Positions 35,221 to 43,771 of a stretch of 64,000 nucleotides of DNA are shown in pieces (within the stretch, counting starts at the first letter, position 1; each line of letters opens with the position of its first letter). The DNA is taken from positions 25,270 through 89,269 of the forward strand of contig NZ_JAPWHB010000011.1 of NCBI RefSeq assembly GCF_027214025.1, written 5' to 3'. Position numbers and translations under genes: made by a program. The notes below the pieces were generated by a model, which saw nothing but the letters and a program-made list of their open reading frames with translations, did not search any database and had not been told where the DNA came from. Source of the DNA: Parahoeflea alexandrii. GTDB lineage: Bacteria > Pseudomonadota > Alphaproteobacteria > Rhizobiales > Rhizobiaceae.

Positions 35221-35236
35221 TTTTCCAAGTCAACTA
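35221..35236. promoter_or_regulatory. TTTTCCAAGTCAACTA motif between the AmiC-like and marR genes
   Basis: This 16-base element matches the copy at 33986-34001 at 13 of 16 positions. It sits in the AT-rich 102-base divergent region between the AmiC-like gene (start 35165) and marR (start 35268). A preceding TTGA at 35212-35215 gives partial dyad symmetry with TCAA. It is a candidate site for the MarR protein. Confidence 0.5.
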
Positions 35237-35267
35237 TTTTCTATGCAACGCGAATTTTGGAACAGAC

Positions 35268-35681
35268 ATGAAGAACCCCATCGAGTCCTATATTTCCTAC
35301 ACCCTGGCGGCGGCACACCGGGCGGTGCATCAGTCGCTGACGGCTGCGCTGAAGGAGCACGGGGTGCAGGTGGAGGTGTGGCGCGTGCTCGAAACACTGG
35401 ACGCCGAGCCGAGCCAGACCATGGGCGAACTGGCGAGGATCGTGCTGATGAACCCGCCGACGCTGACCAAGATGGTCGACCGCATGGTCATGGACGGGCT
35501 CGTCCACCGTCAGGCCGGCAAGAGCGACCAGCGGCAGGTGAACCTGATGCTCACCGACCTGGGACGCAAGCGCATGGCGCAGATACGCGATGTCGTCCAG
35601 AGCCAGGACGAGGCGATCTACAACTTGCTCGGCGAAAGCGAAGTGGCCAAGCTGAACGATATCCTCGGCCGCCTGATGTAG
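35268..35681 (+). CDS. MarR-family transcriptional regulator
   Basis: 137 residues of the MarR fold: GELARIVLMNPPTLTKMVDRM as recognition-helix region near residues 52-73 and the wing GKSDQRQVNLMLTDLG near 83. GGAA lies six bases before ATG 35268. It is divergent from the AmiC-like gene, and the motif it may bind is repeated before the flotillin/ABC/amidase operon. It is therefore the best candidate regulator of the whole amide system. Ligand and direction of control are not deducible. Confidence 0.8.
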   Translation: MKNPIESYISYTLAAAHRAVHQSLTAALKEHGVQVEVWRVLETLDAEPSQTMGELARIVLMNPPTLTKMVDRMVMDGLVHRQAGKSDQRQVNLMLTDLGRKRMAQIRDVVQSQDEAIYNLLGESEVAKLNDILGRLM

Positions 35682-35732
35682 CTGCGGAGCATCACGAGAC
35701 GCCCCGCTGCCGCAATCATCGATCTCGGCCGG

Positions 35733-35751
35733 ATTTCGCCCGGAGCGAAAT
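35733..35751. terminator. Short hairpin between convergent marR and ftsH
   Basis: ATTTCGC (35733-35739) and GCGAAAT (35745-35751) form a perfect 7-bp stem with loop CCGGA in the 91-base gap between convergent genes. No strong T-run follows, so termination is possible but not certain. Confidence 0.4.
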
Positions 35752-35772
35752 TCTGCAACGACGCCTGTTCCA

Positions 35773-37647
35773 CTAACGCCTGACGGGTTTCCTGGCATCG
35801 GTTGATACAGCCGCGCCGGTGCCCACGTCCGGTTCTGCAGGCGCCTCGTCAGACCGCTTCAGCGCAGGAAAATCAGCCGGCGTGATGGTTTCGCGCTCCA
35901 GCAGCAGCCTGGCGCCCGCTTCGAGATTGGCCGCACCGGCCGCAAGGATCGTTTTCGCCGCCTCGTAAGCCTCATCGATCAGCCGCCGCACGGCCAGATC
36001 GACTTCGCGCGAGGTTTCTTCCGAATAGTCCCGCTTGCCGACAAATGCCGGCGCGTCACCGAGGAATTGCGATTTCTGTTCCTCGAGCACCGCCTGCCCG
36101 ACCTTCTCGTCCATGCCGAAACGGGTGACATATTGCCGGGCGATATCGGTGGCCTTTGCCAGATCATCGGACGCCCCTGTCGACACTTCCCCGAAAATGA
36201 TTTCCTCAGCCGCACGGCCTGCGAGCAGCACGGCCATCCGCTCCCTCAGTTCGGTCGCGGTGATCAGGAAGCGGTCTTCCGTCGGCCGTTGCAGCGTATA
36301 GCCGAGGGCGCCGATCGACCGCGGAATGATCGAAATCTTCTCCACCGGATCCGTCGTCTTGAGCGCTGCGGCCACCAGCGCATGGCCCATCTCGTGATAG
36401 GCCACGCGGGTGCGTTCCTCGGGCTTCATCAGGCGGCTCCTGAGTTCGGTTCCGGCGACGATGCGCTCGATGGCACTGGTGAAATCAGCCCGCGAAACCT
36501 TCTCGGCGCCCCGTCTCGTGGCTATGATCGCCGCCTCGTTGACGAGGTTTGCCAGGTCGGCGCCGGTGAACCCTGCTGTAAGGCCGGCGATGTCACCCAA
36601 ATCGATCTCCGGATCGACCTGAATCTTGCCGACATGCACTTTCAATATGGCTTCGCGGCCATTCCGACCGGGCCGGTCTAACACCACCTGACGGTCGAAA
36701 CGCCCGGCCCGCAGCAAGGCCGGATCAAGCACTTCGGGCCGGTTGGTCGCTGCCAGCAGCACGATGCCGACACGCGGGTCGAACCCGTCCAGTTCCGACA
36801 GAAGCTGGTTCAGCGTCTGCTCCTTTTCGTCGTTGCCACCCATACTGCCAAAGGCACTGCGGGCCCGCCCCAGGGCATCCAGTTCATCGATGAAGATGAT
36901 GCAGGGCGCGGCTTGCCGGGCCTGGACGAACAGGTCGCGCACCCGCGCGGCTCCGACGCCGACAAACATCTCCACGAATTCGGAACCCGAGATCGAGAAG
37001 AAGGGAACGCCGGCCTCGCCGGCAATCGCCCGCGCCATCAACGTCTTGCCGGTGCCCGGAGGGCCGACAAGAAGAATTCCCTTCGGCATCCGCGCGCCCA
37101 GGCGGCCATATCGGTCCTTGTCTTTCAGGAAGGACACGATTTCCTGGAGTTCGACCTTTGCTTCCTCGACACCCGCGACATCATCGAATGTCACGCCGGT
37201 ATCACGCTCGAGATAGACCTTCGCCTTCGATTTGCCGATGTTGATCAGCCCGCCCATGCCCTGCCTGTTGGCGTAGCCGCGAAACACGAACATCCACAAT
37301 CCGAAGAAGATCAGCGCCGGCAGCACCCAGGAGATCAGCGTGGTCAGCCAGTTGCTGTCGCTCGCGCCGGTTATCTCGACACCGGCCTTTTCGAATTCCG
37401 CTGCGACCGAAGGGTCGACACGCCGGACGATAAACTGCGTCCGCCCGTCCTGCGCTTCCTTGAACACCCCCTGGATCATCGTTTCGGTGATGACGACGGA
37501 CTTGATCTTGTCGTCCTGCAGCAGACGCTGCAACTCCGAATAGGACGGCTGCGCCACATCCTTGTAAGCCAGCCACGTCTGGAACAGCGTGATCAGGGCG
37601 AAGGCAACGATGAAGTAGCCGATGTGAAAGGAGTTTTTTTTGTCCAT
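35773..37647 (-). CDS. ftsH: FtsH-family ATP-dependent membrane zinc protease (probable second FtsH)
   Basis: 624 residues. Two N-terminal membrane helices (about 8-27 and 101-123) flank a periplasmic domain. The AAA domain has Walker A GPPGTGKT 195-202, Walker [10 protein letters not shown] near 251 and the SRH near 303-316; the protease site HEMGH is at 418-422. FtsH degrades misfolded membrane and regulatory proteins. The setting beside a phosphoribosyltransferase, away from the usual tilS-ftsH-folP context, suggests an accessory stress paralogue. ATG 37647 fits the family start ([12 protein letters not shown]); no strong ribosome site is visible. A FNR/FixK-like site lies about 190 bases upstream. 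Confidence 0.88.
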   Translation of the reverse strand: MDKKNSFHIGYFIVAFALITLFQTWLAYKDVAQPSYSELQRLLQDDKIKSVVITETMIQGVFKEAQDGRTQFIVRRVDPSVAAEFEKAGVEITGASDSNWLTTLISWVLPALIFFGLWMFVFRGYANRQGMGGLINIGKSKAKVYLERDTGVTFDDVAGVEEAKVELQEIVSFLKDKDRYGRLGARMPKGILLVGPPGTGKTLMARAIAGEAGVPFFSISGSEFVEMFVGVGAARVRDLFVQARQAAPCIIFIDELDALGRARSAFGSMGGNDEKEQTLNQLLSELDGFDPRVGIVLLAATNRPEVLDPALLRAGRFDRQVVLDRPGRNGREAILKVHVGKIQVDPEIDLGDIAGLTAGFTGADLANLVNEAAIIATRRGAEKVSRADFTSAIERIVAGTELRSRLMKPEERTRVAYHEMGHALVAAALKTTDPVEKISIIPRSIGALGYTLQRPTEDRFLITATELRERMAVLLAGRAAEEIIFGEVSTGASDDLAKATDIARQYVTRFGMDEKVGQAVLEEQKSQFLGDAPAFVGKRDYSEETSREVDLAVRRLIDEAYEAAKTILAAGAANLEAGARLLLERETITPADFPALKRSDEAPAEPDVGTGAAVSTDARKPVRR

Positions 37648-37832
37648 GCCGGAAAACCTGTTCGCGCGGGTTGCGGAGTGACGATGGCAACGCGTCATCG
37701 TGAGTATCGGGGACCGTGCGGCTACATCCCTGGCACACGAACGAGAAACACTCGCGCCGTCAGCAGCCAGAGCGGATATTCCGATCGCCACGATCCACTT
37801 GCCATTTCTCCACTACAGTATCACCAACCGCC

Positions 37833-37846
37833 TTGATTTGGCTCAA
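37833..37846. promoter_or_regulatory. FNR/FixK-like site (ftsH side)
   Basis: TTGATTTGGCTCAA matches the anaerobox TTGAT-N4-ATCAA at nine of ten half-site positions. If it acts as a class II site for ftsH, transcription would start near 37798, leaving about a 150-base leader. Confidence 0.5.
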
Positions 37847-37978
37847 TGCGTCGCTGCGGGCAGAGACCACGCTCGCAATCGTTTTCGGCGCACATGTCCT
37901 CGCCAGCCAAACATCATTGTCTTGTCCTGTGTCCCAATCCCGTCGGCTTCATCGCCGGTCGGAACGCATCCCGGTCCA

Positions 37979-37992
37979 TTGACCAACGTCAA
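37979..37992. promoter_or_regulatory. FNR/FixK-like site (phosphoribosyltransferase side)
   Basis: TTGACCAACGTCAA is a perfect TTGAC-N4-GTCAA palindrome, a common variant of the FNR/FixK/Dnr site. Its centre is 40-41 bases before the ATG at 38026, the usual activation distance from a transcription start, so the mRNA may be leaderless. Confidence 0.55.
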
Positions 37993-38025
37993 TGCACCCT
38001 GCGGGCAAGCGCATAGCATCGCCTG

Positions 38026-38721
38026 ATGACAGACCGGGAGCAGACATTCACTGACAGGGCGGAGGCCGGAAGACTACTGGCGGACCGGCTCAAGGCGATG
38101 GGGCTTGATCGACCCGTGGTCTATGCGCTTCCGCGCGGCGGGGTGCCGGTCACCGTCGAGATTTCCGGGGCTTTGAAAGCCCCGCTTGATCTGGTGATGG
38201 TGCGCAAGATAGGCGCGCCGTTCAACCCCGAAGTAGCGCTCGGTGCCGTCGTCTAGGGCGCCGTGCCGCAAACGGTCCTAAACGAGGACATCCTGCGGGC
38301 ATCGGGTGCCGATGAGGCCTATGTCGAACGCGCCCGCACCCGTGAACTGGCCGAGATGGAGCGTCGCAGGACACTTTATCTGGGTCGTCACCCGCGGATC
38401 GAACCGGCCGGGCGCACGGTGATCCTCGTTGACGACGGCATGGCGACCGGAGCAACCATGAAAGCAGCACTCGCTGCGGTCCGCCGCCAGGGTGCGGATC
38501 GGATCGTGGTCGCCATTCCCGTAGCCCCGGAGGAAACGGTTTCGGAACTGGCGGCCCTCGCCGACGATGTCGTCTGCCTCAATCCCTCGCGCGCCTTCCG
38601 AGGCGTTGGCGGGTTCTACGCCGATTTCCATCAGCTTACTGACGAGGAAACCATCGGCCTTCTGCGTCAGCGCTGGAACGCCGAAGACTGGAAGCCTGAG
38701 ATAAGGCGCGCCCGATTCTGA
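38026..38721 (+). pseudogene. Phosphoribosyltransferase-like gene interrupted by an in-frame amber codon
   Basis: The frame encodes 231 residues of a PRTase-domain protein but has TAG at 38254-38256 (codon 77), after NPEVALGAVV. The same frame continues without other damage through LNEDILRASG and the PRPP-binding loop VILVDDGMATGATMKAAL to a stop at 38721. The N-terminal YALPRGGVPV and VMVRKIGAP motifs are typical of stand-alone PRTases found in low-oxygen stress regulons beside universal-stress or ftsH genes. A single base change, sequencing error or suppression are all possible. The second part could start only at non-canonical sites. Confidence 0.75.
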
Positions 38722-38910
38722 TCCCGCCGCACAATCGTGCCATGGCCGCAGGCGTGGACGCGGAACGGTTCGCAACGCGTCTTCTTCGTCCGCTGAAGCC
38801 CCTGAGACCAGGGCAGACGACATTCTTCCGCGCGCCGAGCGCCTGGCCGAGGCGATGCTCCGGGGCGAGTCCGGCCCCGATCGATGGCTTCAGCCGTGGA
38901 ATGCAATCCA

Positions 38911-38941
38911 GGCAAAAGAAAAGGGCGCCGAGGCGCCCTTT
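38911..38941 (-). terminator. Intrinsic terminator of the sugar-acid ABC operon
   Basis: AAGGGCGCC (38921-38929) and GGCGCCCTT (38932-38940) form a nine-pair stem with loop GA. On the minus strand it is followed by a T-rich tail (TTTTCTTTT). It lies 26 bases past the stop of the binding-protein gene at 38967. The rest of 38722-38966 shows nothing recognisable. Confidence 0.85.
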
Positions 38942-38966
38942 CCTGCTTTGCTGCAAGCAGTCCGGA

Positions 38967-40019
38967 TTACTTGCCCCAGATAGCGGCGTAGGCTTCCCGG
39001 TAGCCATTGTCCGGATCGAACTGGTTGCTGTCGCCCATCTTGGCAAGGCCTTCCTTGGTCACCACTGCAGGTGCCGTGATGTAGCCCGAGCAGGTTTCGC
39101 CCTGCACGGCCCGGTTCAATTCGTCGACAAGCTGCCAGCCCTGCAGGTTGAGCGGTTCGGCCACGGTGATCGCCTGGTACTCGCCTGTCCGGATGCGCTG
39201 GAACGCCGATTCCGAGCCGTCGCCGGCAGCAACCGCTTTCGGCGATCCGTCGCCGGGAATGCCGGCCGCGGCAAGGGCCGGGCCCATGAAATCGAAATAG
39301 ATGTCGTTGATCGCCAGCGCGTGGGTCCACGAGTCACCGTATTTTTGCAGCAGGCTGGTGGTCAGCGGCCCCATGCGGTTGGATGTATCGGCAATCGGGG
39401 TGTCGACATATTCGAGCACGGTGCCGCCCATCTTCTCGATGGTCTCCTTGATCCGGTCCGCCTTGTCGATGGCGATCTGGTAGGTGGAATCGGTGAAGAT
39501 CACGGCGCCGGGCTTGCCGCCGGCATCGTTGACGGCCCACTTCGCCGCTTCTTCCGACACGGTCATGGCGTCGGTGGAAACATTGGCGAAGATGCCGCCC
39601 GGCGCGTCGCAGCCGATCTTCGGCCCGGAATGCCACGAAACCATCGGGATCTTCGCTGCGGCGACCTGCTCGAGCGCGGCCTGCTGTTCTACGGCATCGA
39701 AGCCGTTGATGATGATGCCATCGGGCTGCAAGGCCATGGCCTGGCCAAAGGCGGCGGTGCGGCCCTGAACCGAGCCGGCGCCGTCGAGCACCCGGACGGT
39801 CCAGCCAATCTTCCCGGCAGCCTCTTCCACGCCGGTGGTGACGCCGAGAATGCCGCCGTTCTTCAGGTCTGCCGCCAGGACCACGATGGTCTTGCCTTCC
39901 GCGGCCTTGGGGCCAGATGTCGGTCCGTCAAACGCCATTTGGGCGCTGGCTGCCGTCAGGCCAAAGCCTGCAATCACTGTTCCTGCGAGCAGCGTCGTCA
40001 TGAATGTCCGTTTCAGCAT
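38967..40019 (-). CDS. Sugar ABC transporter substrate-binding protein, RbsB type
   Basis: 350 residues with a signal peptide (MLKRTFMTTLLAGTVIAGFGLTAASA) and the type I periplasmic-binding fold: IVVLAADLKNGGILGVTTGV near residue 45, LQPDGIIINGFDA near 97 and AINDIYFDFMGPAL near 235. GGGAGGATACC precedes ATG 40019. It is the last gene of a three-gene ATPase-permease-binding-protein operon whose promoter carries two GntR-like operators, so its ligand is probably a sugar acid, lactone or related sugar. Unusually for this family the binding protein is last. Confidence 0.85.
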   Translation of the reverse strand: MLKRTFMTTLLAGTVIAGFGLTAASAQMAFDGPTSGPKAAEGKTIVVLAADLKNGGILGVTTGVEEAAGKIGWTVRVLDGAGSVQGRTAAFGQAMALQPDGIIINGFDAVEQQAALEQVAAAKIPMVSWHSGPKIGCDAPGGIFANVSTDAMTVSEEAAKWAVNDAGGKPGAVIFTDSTYQIAIDKADRIKETIEKMGGTVLEYVDTPIADTSNRMGPLTTSLLQKYGDSWTHALAINDIYFDFMGPALAAAGIPGDGSPKAVAAGDGSESAFQRIRTGEYQAITVAEPLNLQGWQLVDELNRAVQGETCSGYITAPAVVTKEGLAKMGDSNQFDPDNGYREAYAAIWGK

Positions 40020-40044
40020 GGTATCCTCCCTGGTTGCTGAGTAG

Positions 40045-41067
40045 TCACTTCTTCGCGGCGCCCTTGCGTCGCTGTGCGTAGCCCGCGATGCCGATGGCCA
40101 CGAGCAGCGTTACGCCGTTGAACATCGGTTCGACCCAGAACGAGCCACCGAATTGCTGAATTCCCGAAATGCCGATGGCCAGGATGGCGACGCCGATCAT
40201 CGTCCCCCACACGTTGACGCGGCCGGGCTTGATGGTGGTCGAGCCCAGGAACGCGCCAACGAGGGCCGGGAGAAGAAATTCCAGGCCGACGCTGGCCTGG
40301 CCGATGCGCAGTTTCGAGGCGAGCAGCACGCCTGCCAGCGCCGTCATCAGCCCCGAGGTAACGAAAGCGCCGACAACGAACTTGCGGGTGGGAATGCCGT
40401 TGAGTTCGGCGGCGCGCGCATTGGCGCCGATGGCGTAGAGAAAGCGGCCGATGGGGGTGTATTCGAGCACCAGCCACATGGCGATCGCGATGCCGAAGAT
40501 ATAGAAGGCGGTGATCGGCAGCCCGAAGATGAAGATGCCGTTGATATCGTAAAAGCCCTTCGGCAGAACGCCCACCACCTGCCGTCCGCCGGTATGCCAG
40601 AGTGCGAGCGCGTAGAGAATGGTTCCGGTTCCAAGCGTTGCGATGAAGCTGTCGATCTTGGCGACCTCCACCAGAAGTCCGTTGAGGAACCCCACGGCCG
40701 CGCCCAGCAGAATCACGATCATCACTGCCAGCGGCCAGGGAATCCCGAACATGGTCTGCAGCGAGATCGCCAGGATGTGCCAGAGCACGATGCCGTAGCC
40801 GACCGTCAGATCGATGCGTCCAGCCGCCATCGGCACCATCGCCGCAAGGCTGAGCAGCGCGATGATCGACTTGTCGCTCAGGATCGCCCTGAGATTGAGC
40901 AGGGTCGGAAACGTGTTCGGCAACAGGATGGAAAACAACACCAGCAGAAACAGGGTCAGAATGACCAGGCCATAAACCGGCGCCAGCCGGATCAGTCTCT
41001 GAGCCAGTGAAAGGTCGGCCAGTTCGCTGCGGGTCGGCTCAAGCGCGTTGGATTCAATGGACTGCAT
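40045..41067 (-). CDS. Sugar ABC transporter permease, RbsC type
   Basis: 340 residues with about ten helices. It has AAMVPMAAGRIDLTVGYGI near residue 80, a variant of the RbsC motif, and YAIGANARAAELNGIPTRK near 210. ATG 41067 overlaps the ATPase stop by 14 bases; a GTG at 41088 is an alternative. Both starts leave the membrane domain intact. It partners the ATPase and binding protein on either side. Confidence 0.84.
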   Translation of the reverse strand: MQSIESNALEPTRSELADLSLAQRLIRLAPVYGLVILTLFLLVLFSILLPNTFPTLLNLRAILSDKSIIALLSLAAMVPMAAGRIDLTVGYGIVLWHILAISLQTMFGIPWPLAVMIVILLGAAVGFLNGLLVEVAKIDSFIATLGTGTILYALALWHTGGRQVVGVLPKGFYDINGIFIFGLPITAFYIFGIAIAMWLVLEYTPIGRFLYAIGANARAAELNGIPTRKFVVGAFVTSGLMTALAGVLLASKLRIGQASVGLEFLLPALVGAFLGSTTIKPGRVNVWGTMIGVAILAIGISGIQQFGGSFWVEPMFNGVTLLVAIGIAGYAQRRKGAAKK

Positions 41068-42577
41068 TGGACTTGCTCTTTTCTTCACTGACGCCGCTGG
41101 CAGACGCCGCCTGGATCAGGCTTTCGGTGGACAGCTCGACTCCCTCGAGTTCCGCAACCAGCTGCCCGCGGCTGAACACCAGCGCCCGGTGGCAGATATT
41201 GGCGACCTCTTCAAAGTCGGTGGAGACGATCAGAACGCCCATGCCGGCCTGCATCGCGTCAAACAGCAGATTGTAGATCTCTGCCTTGGCGCCGACATCC
41301 ACGCCGGCGGTGGGATCCTCGGCGATGAGCAGCTTGCGGCCGGTTCCGAGCCAGCGACCGACGACCACTTTCTGCTGGTTGCCGCCCGACAGCGCCTCGA
41401 TGGCAAGCGTCGGGTCGTTCGGGCTGAGCCCGACCATCGCGCCAAGTTCCCGCGCTGCCGCCTGCTCCCTGCCGGTGCCCATGATGTCCAGCAGCCTGCG
41501 TCCGCGCACCCGCGGATTGAGAAAGGCGTTCTCGCAAATGCTCAGCGCCGGAGCCACCGATTCGACAACCCGGTCGCGCGCCACGAAGCCGATGCCCGAG
41601 CCGATAGCTTGGCCAGGGTTGCCGAGCGCCGGTGTAGCCCCTTCGAGCGAAATCTTGCCGTCGAAATCCTGCAGCCCGAAAAGCGCCCTGCCCACATCTT
41701 CATGTCCGGCGCCGCGCAATCCGACGAGCCCCAGCATCTCGCCGCGCTCCATGCCGAAACTGACCGGACCTACCCGGTCGGTCCGCAGGTTCGTGACCTT
41801 GAGGATCTCGTCGCCGCCCGAAAGCACCGGGCGGGCAAATTCTCGCGCCTTGCGGCCGACGATCAGGGTCACCAGTTCATCGGCATTGGTATGCGCCACA
41901 TCGCGCATGCCGACCATCTGGCCGTCCCGCAACACCGCGACCCTGTCGGCGATCTGGAAAATCTCGTCGAGGCGGTGCGACACATAGATCATGCCCACGC
42001 CCTTGGCCTTGAGCGGTCTCAAAGCTGCAAACAGCCGCTCGACCTCGTCTGCCGGAAGGCTCGCCGTCGGTTCGTCGAGCACCAGGAAATCGCAATTGAC
42101 GACCAGGGCGCGGGCGATTGCGACCAGCGACTTTTCGGTCCGGGTCAGGGACGAAACGCGTGCAGAGGAATCGAAATCGCATTCCACCAGCGCCAGCGCG
42201 CGGCGCGCCACCTCCTCCGACTGCTTCCAGGAAATCAGCCCGCTCTTCTTCTGAAAGCCGACCGCCATGGCGATGTTCTCGGCAACGCTCATCCATTCGA
42301 TCAGGCCGAGATCCTGGTGAATGAAGGCCACCTTCTGCCGCTGGTTCATGCTGCCCGGCTTGTGAACGTAATCGACGCCGTCAATCATCACCCGGCCGCT
42401 GTCGGCCTTGTGAATGCCGCCCAATGTCTTGATCAGGGTCGACTTGCCGGCACCGTTTTCTCCGAGCAGCGCGACAATCTCGCCCCGTTCCACATGCAGC
42501 GAAACGCCACGCAACGCCTGCGTGCCGCCAAACGACTTGCTCACTGAATTGAAGAAAAGGCCTGCGCTGGTTTCCAC
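41054..42577 (-). CDS. Sugar ABC transporter ATP-binding protein, RbsA type (two ABC domains)
   Basis: 507 residues in two tandem ABC domains. The first has Walker [10 protein letters not shown] near residue 39 and a degenerate signature (LTRTEKSLVAIARAL) near 145. The second has a degenerate P-loop (GLRGAGHED) and a canonical [10 protein letters not shown] near 395, the usual RbsA asymmetry. GTG 42577 is chosen because GGAGGA lies eight bases upstream, while the ATG at 42607 has no site. It is the first gene of the importer operon, downstream of operators at 42618-42631 and 42671-42684. Confidence 0.84.
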   Translation of the reverse strand: METSAGLFFNSVSKSFGGTQALRGVSLHVERGEIVALLGENGAGKSTLIKTLGGIHKADSGRVMIDGVDYVHKPGSMNQRQKVAFIHQDLGLIEWMSVAENIAMAVGFQKKSGLISWKQSEEVARRALALVECDFDSSARVSSLTRTEKSLVAIARALVVNCDFLVLDEPTASLPADEVERLFAALRPLKAKGVGMIYVSHRLDEIFQIADRVAVLRDGQMVGMRDVAHTNADELVTLIVGRKAREFARPVLSGGDEILKVTNLRTDRVGPVSFGMERGEMLGLVGLRGAGHEDVGRALFGLQDFDGKISLEGATPALGNPGQAIGSGIGFVARDRVVESVAPALSICENAFLNPRVRGRRLLDIMGTGREQAAARELGAMVGLSPNDPTLAIEALSGGNQQKVVVGRWLGTGRKLLIAEDPTAGVDVGAKAEIYNLLFDAMQAGMGVLIVSTDFEEVANICHRALVFSRGQLVAELEGVELSTESLIQAASASGVSEEKSKSNAVH

Positions 42578-42617
42578 CCGAAAATTCCTCCCTGTACGGC
42601 AACGCATCTCTCCTCTA

Positions 42618-42631
42618 CGTTACCGATAACG
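42618..42631. promoter_or_regulatory. GntR-like operator 1
   Basis: CGTTACCGATAACG resembles the Escherichia coli GntR/IdnR operator pattern (TGTTA-N4-TAACA) with outer bases altered. It lies 41 bases upstream of the RbsA-type ATPase start. Confidence 0.6.
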
Positions 42632-42670
42632 CAAACTATCCGCCCGGTTCCGATGAGAGTCAAGAAAAAA

Positions 42671-42684
42671 TGTTATCGATAACA
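42671..42684. promoter_or_regulatory. GntR-like operator 2
   Basis: TGTTATCGATAACA is a perfect 14-bp palindrome matching TGTTA-N4-TAACA. It lies 26 bases before the lacI-type gene at 42710 and 53 bases from operator 1, in the divergent promoter shared with the ABC operon. Confidence 0.75.
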
Positions 42685-42709
42685 CTTTTCCGATCGGGCC
42701 AGGCGCGAT

Positions 42710-43765
42710 ATGGATTTCCACATGCAGGATGATGGCAAGAAAGCCCCGAATTCGAAAACGGCCAAGAAGCCGACGGCGAGCCTTGAGGAAATCGCCGAGG
42801 CCGCGGGCGTCTCGAAGATGACTGTTTCCCGGGTGCTGCGCGGCGCCACCGGATTCTCCGAGGCGACGCGCGCCAAGGTGATGCGGGAGGTGGATCGTCT
42901 TGGTTATCTGCCCAACCGCCTGGCCGCAGCATTCGGAACCGCCGCCGCCTCGACGCTCGTTGGCGTGTGCGTGCCCCGGCTCTCCAGCCACTTCTTCGGC
43001 CAGGTGCTCGAGAGCATCGATCGCAGCTTCGCTAGACTCGGCTACCAGGCGATGATCGGCAGCCACAACCAGTTGCCCGAGGACGAGGAACTGTGGCTCA
43101 GGAGCCTCTTGTCCTGGCGTCCTGCCGGCGTGCTGCTGTCGACCAAGCACCACAGCAGCGCCACGCTGGAACTGCTGCGCGACGCAGCCATTCCGGTTGT
43201 CGAGTTCTGGGATCTCAACACCAGTCCGCTCGACATGTCGGTCGGGTTCAACCAGTTCGATTCCGGCCATGAAATGGGCCGCTACACCATCGCGCAGGGG
43301 CGCAAGCGGCCGGGCTTGCTGGGCGCGGTGCGCGACCGGCCGTCAACCGGCCCGGAGCGGTTCGAGGGCTTTTCCAGCGCAGTCGCGGAAGCGGGAGCGC
43401 CGGTCATTGCCGTTGAGATCCTCAATGACCTGCCGGGTTTCTATGCGGGCTATTACGGCACCGAGACCCTGCTCAACAAGAGCCCGGGTCTCGACATGAT
43501 CTATTGCCAGGATGACACGATGGCGATCGGCGGTCTTGCCTATTGTCAGCGCAAGGGTATCCGTGTGCCCGATGATATCGGCATTGCCGGATGGGGTGGA
43601 CACGAGGCCGCCTCCATCCTCGAACACCGGCTGACGACCACGGCGATCCCGACCCGGCAGATCGGCAAGCTTTCCGCCGAACTGCTGGTCGGGCGGCTGC
43701 GCAACGAACCCGTTCAGGACATCACCGTCGTGCCGACCCGGCTCGTGCCGGGCCAGACGCTTTAG
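42710..43765 (+). CDS. LacI-family repressor, GntR-like
   Basis: 351 residues. The helix-turn-helix ASLEEIAEAAGVSKMTVSRVLRG is near residues 24-46, the hinge near 70-80 and a sugar-binding domain follows (VFFG-type opening VGVCVPRLSSHFFGQVLESID; IGIAGWGGHEAASI near 290). Sequence and operator type point to the GntR/IdnR group that responds to gluconate-like acids. A perfect operator lies 26 bases before the start, so autoregulation is likely. The same palindrome precedes the SMP-30 and idonate-type genes. No strong ribosome site marks ATG 42710; ATG 42722 is an alternative. Confidence 0.85.
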   Translation: MDFHMQDDGKKAPNSKTAKKPTASLEEIAEAAGVSKMTVSRVLRGATGFSEATRAKVMREVDRLGYLPNRLAAAFGTAAASTLVGVCVPRLSSHFFGQVLESIDRSFARLGYQAMIGSHNQLPEDEELWLRSLLSWRPAGVLLSTKHHSSATLELLRDAAIPVVEFWDLNTSPLDMSVGFNQFDSGHEMGRYTIAQGRKRPGLLGAVRDRPSTGPERFEGFSSAVAEAGAPVIAVEILNDLPGFYAGYYGTETLLNKSPGLDMIYCQDDTMAIGGLAYCQRKGIRVPDDIGIAGWGGHEAASILEHRLTTTAIPTRQIGKLSAELLVGRLRNEPVQDITVVPTRLVPGQTL

Positions 43766-43771
43766 CGAGCG

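Larger units (their letters stand above)
37648..38025. other. 378-base intergenic region between divergent ftsH and phosphoribosyltransferase genes
   Basis: No credible coding frame is seen. The region holds two FNR/FixK-like 14-mers (37833-37846 and 37979-37992) and must contain both promoters. There is no Shine-Dalgarno before the ATG at 38026. Confidence 0.6.

Noticed and set aside
38742..40040. Long plus-strand frame antisense to the RbsB-type binding protein
   Set aside because: The opposite strand has a signal peptide, binding-protein fold and good ribosome site; the antisense product has no family features.
41054..42607. ATG start at 42607 for the RbsA-type ATPase
   Set aside because: The GTG at 42577 has a strong GGAGGA at normal spacing, whereas the ATG has none and would place the operator region closer to coding sequence.
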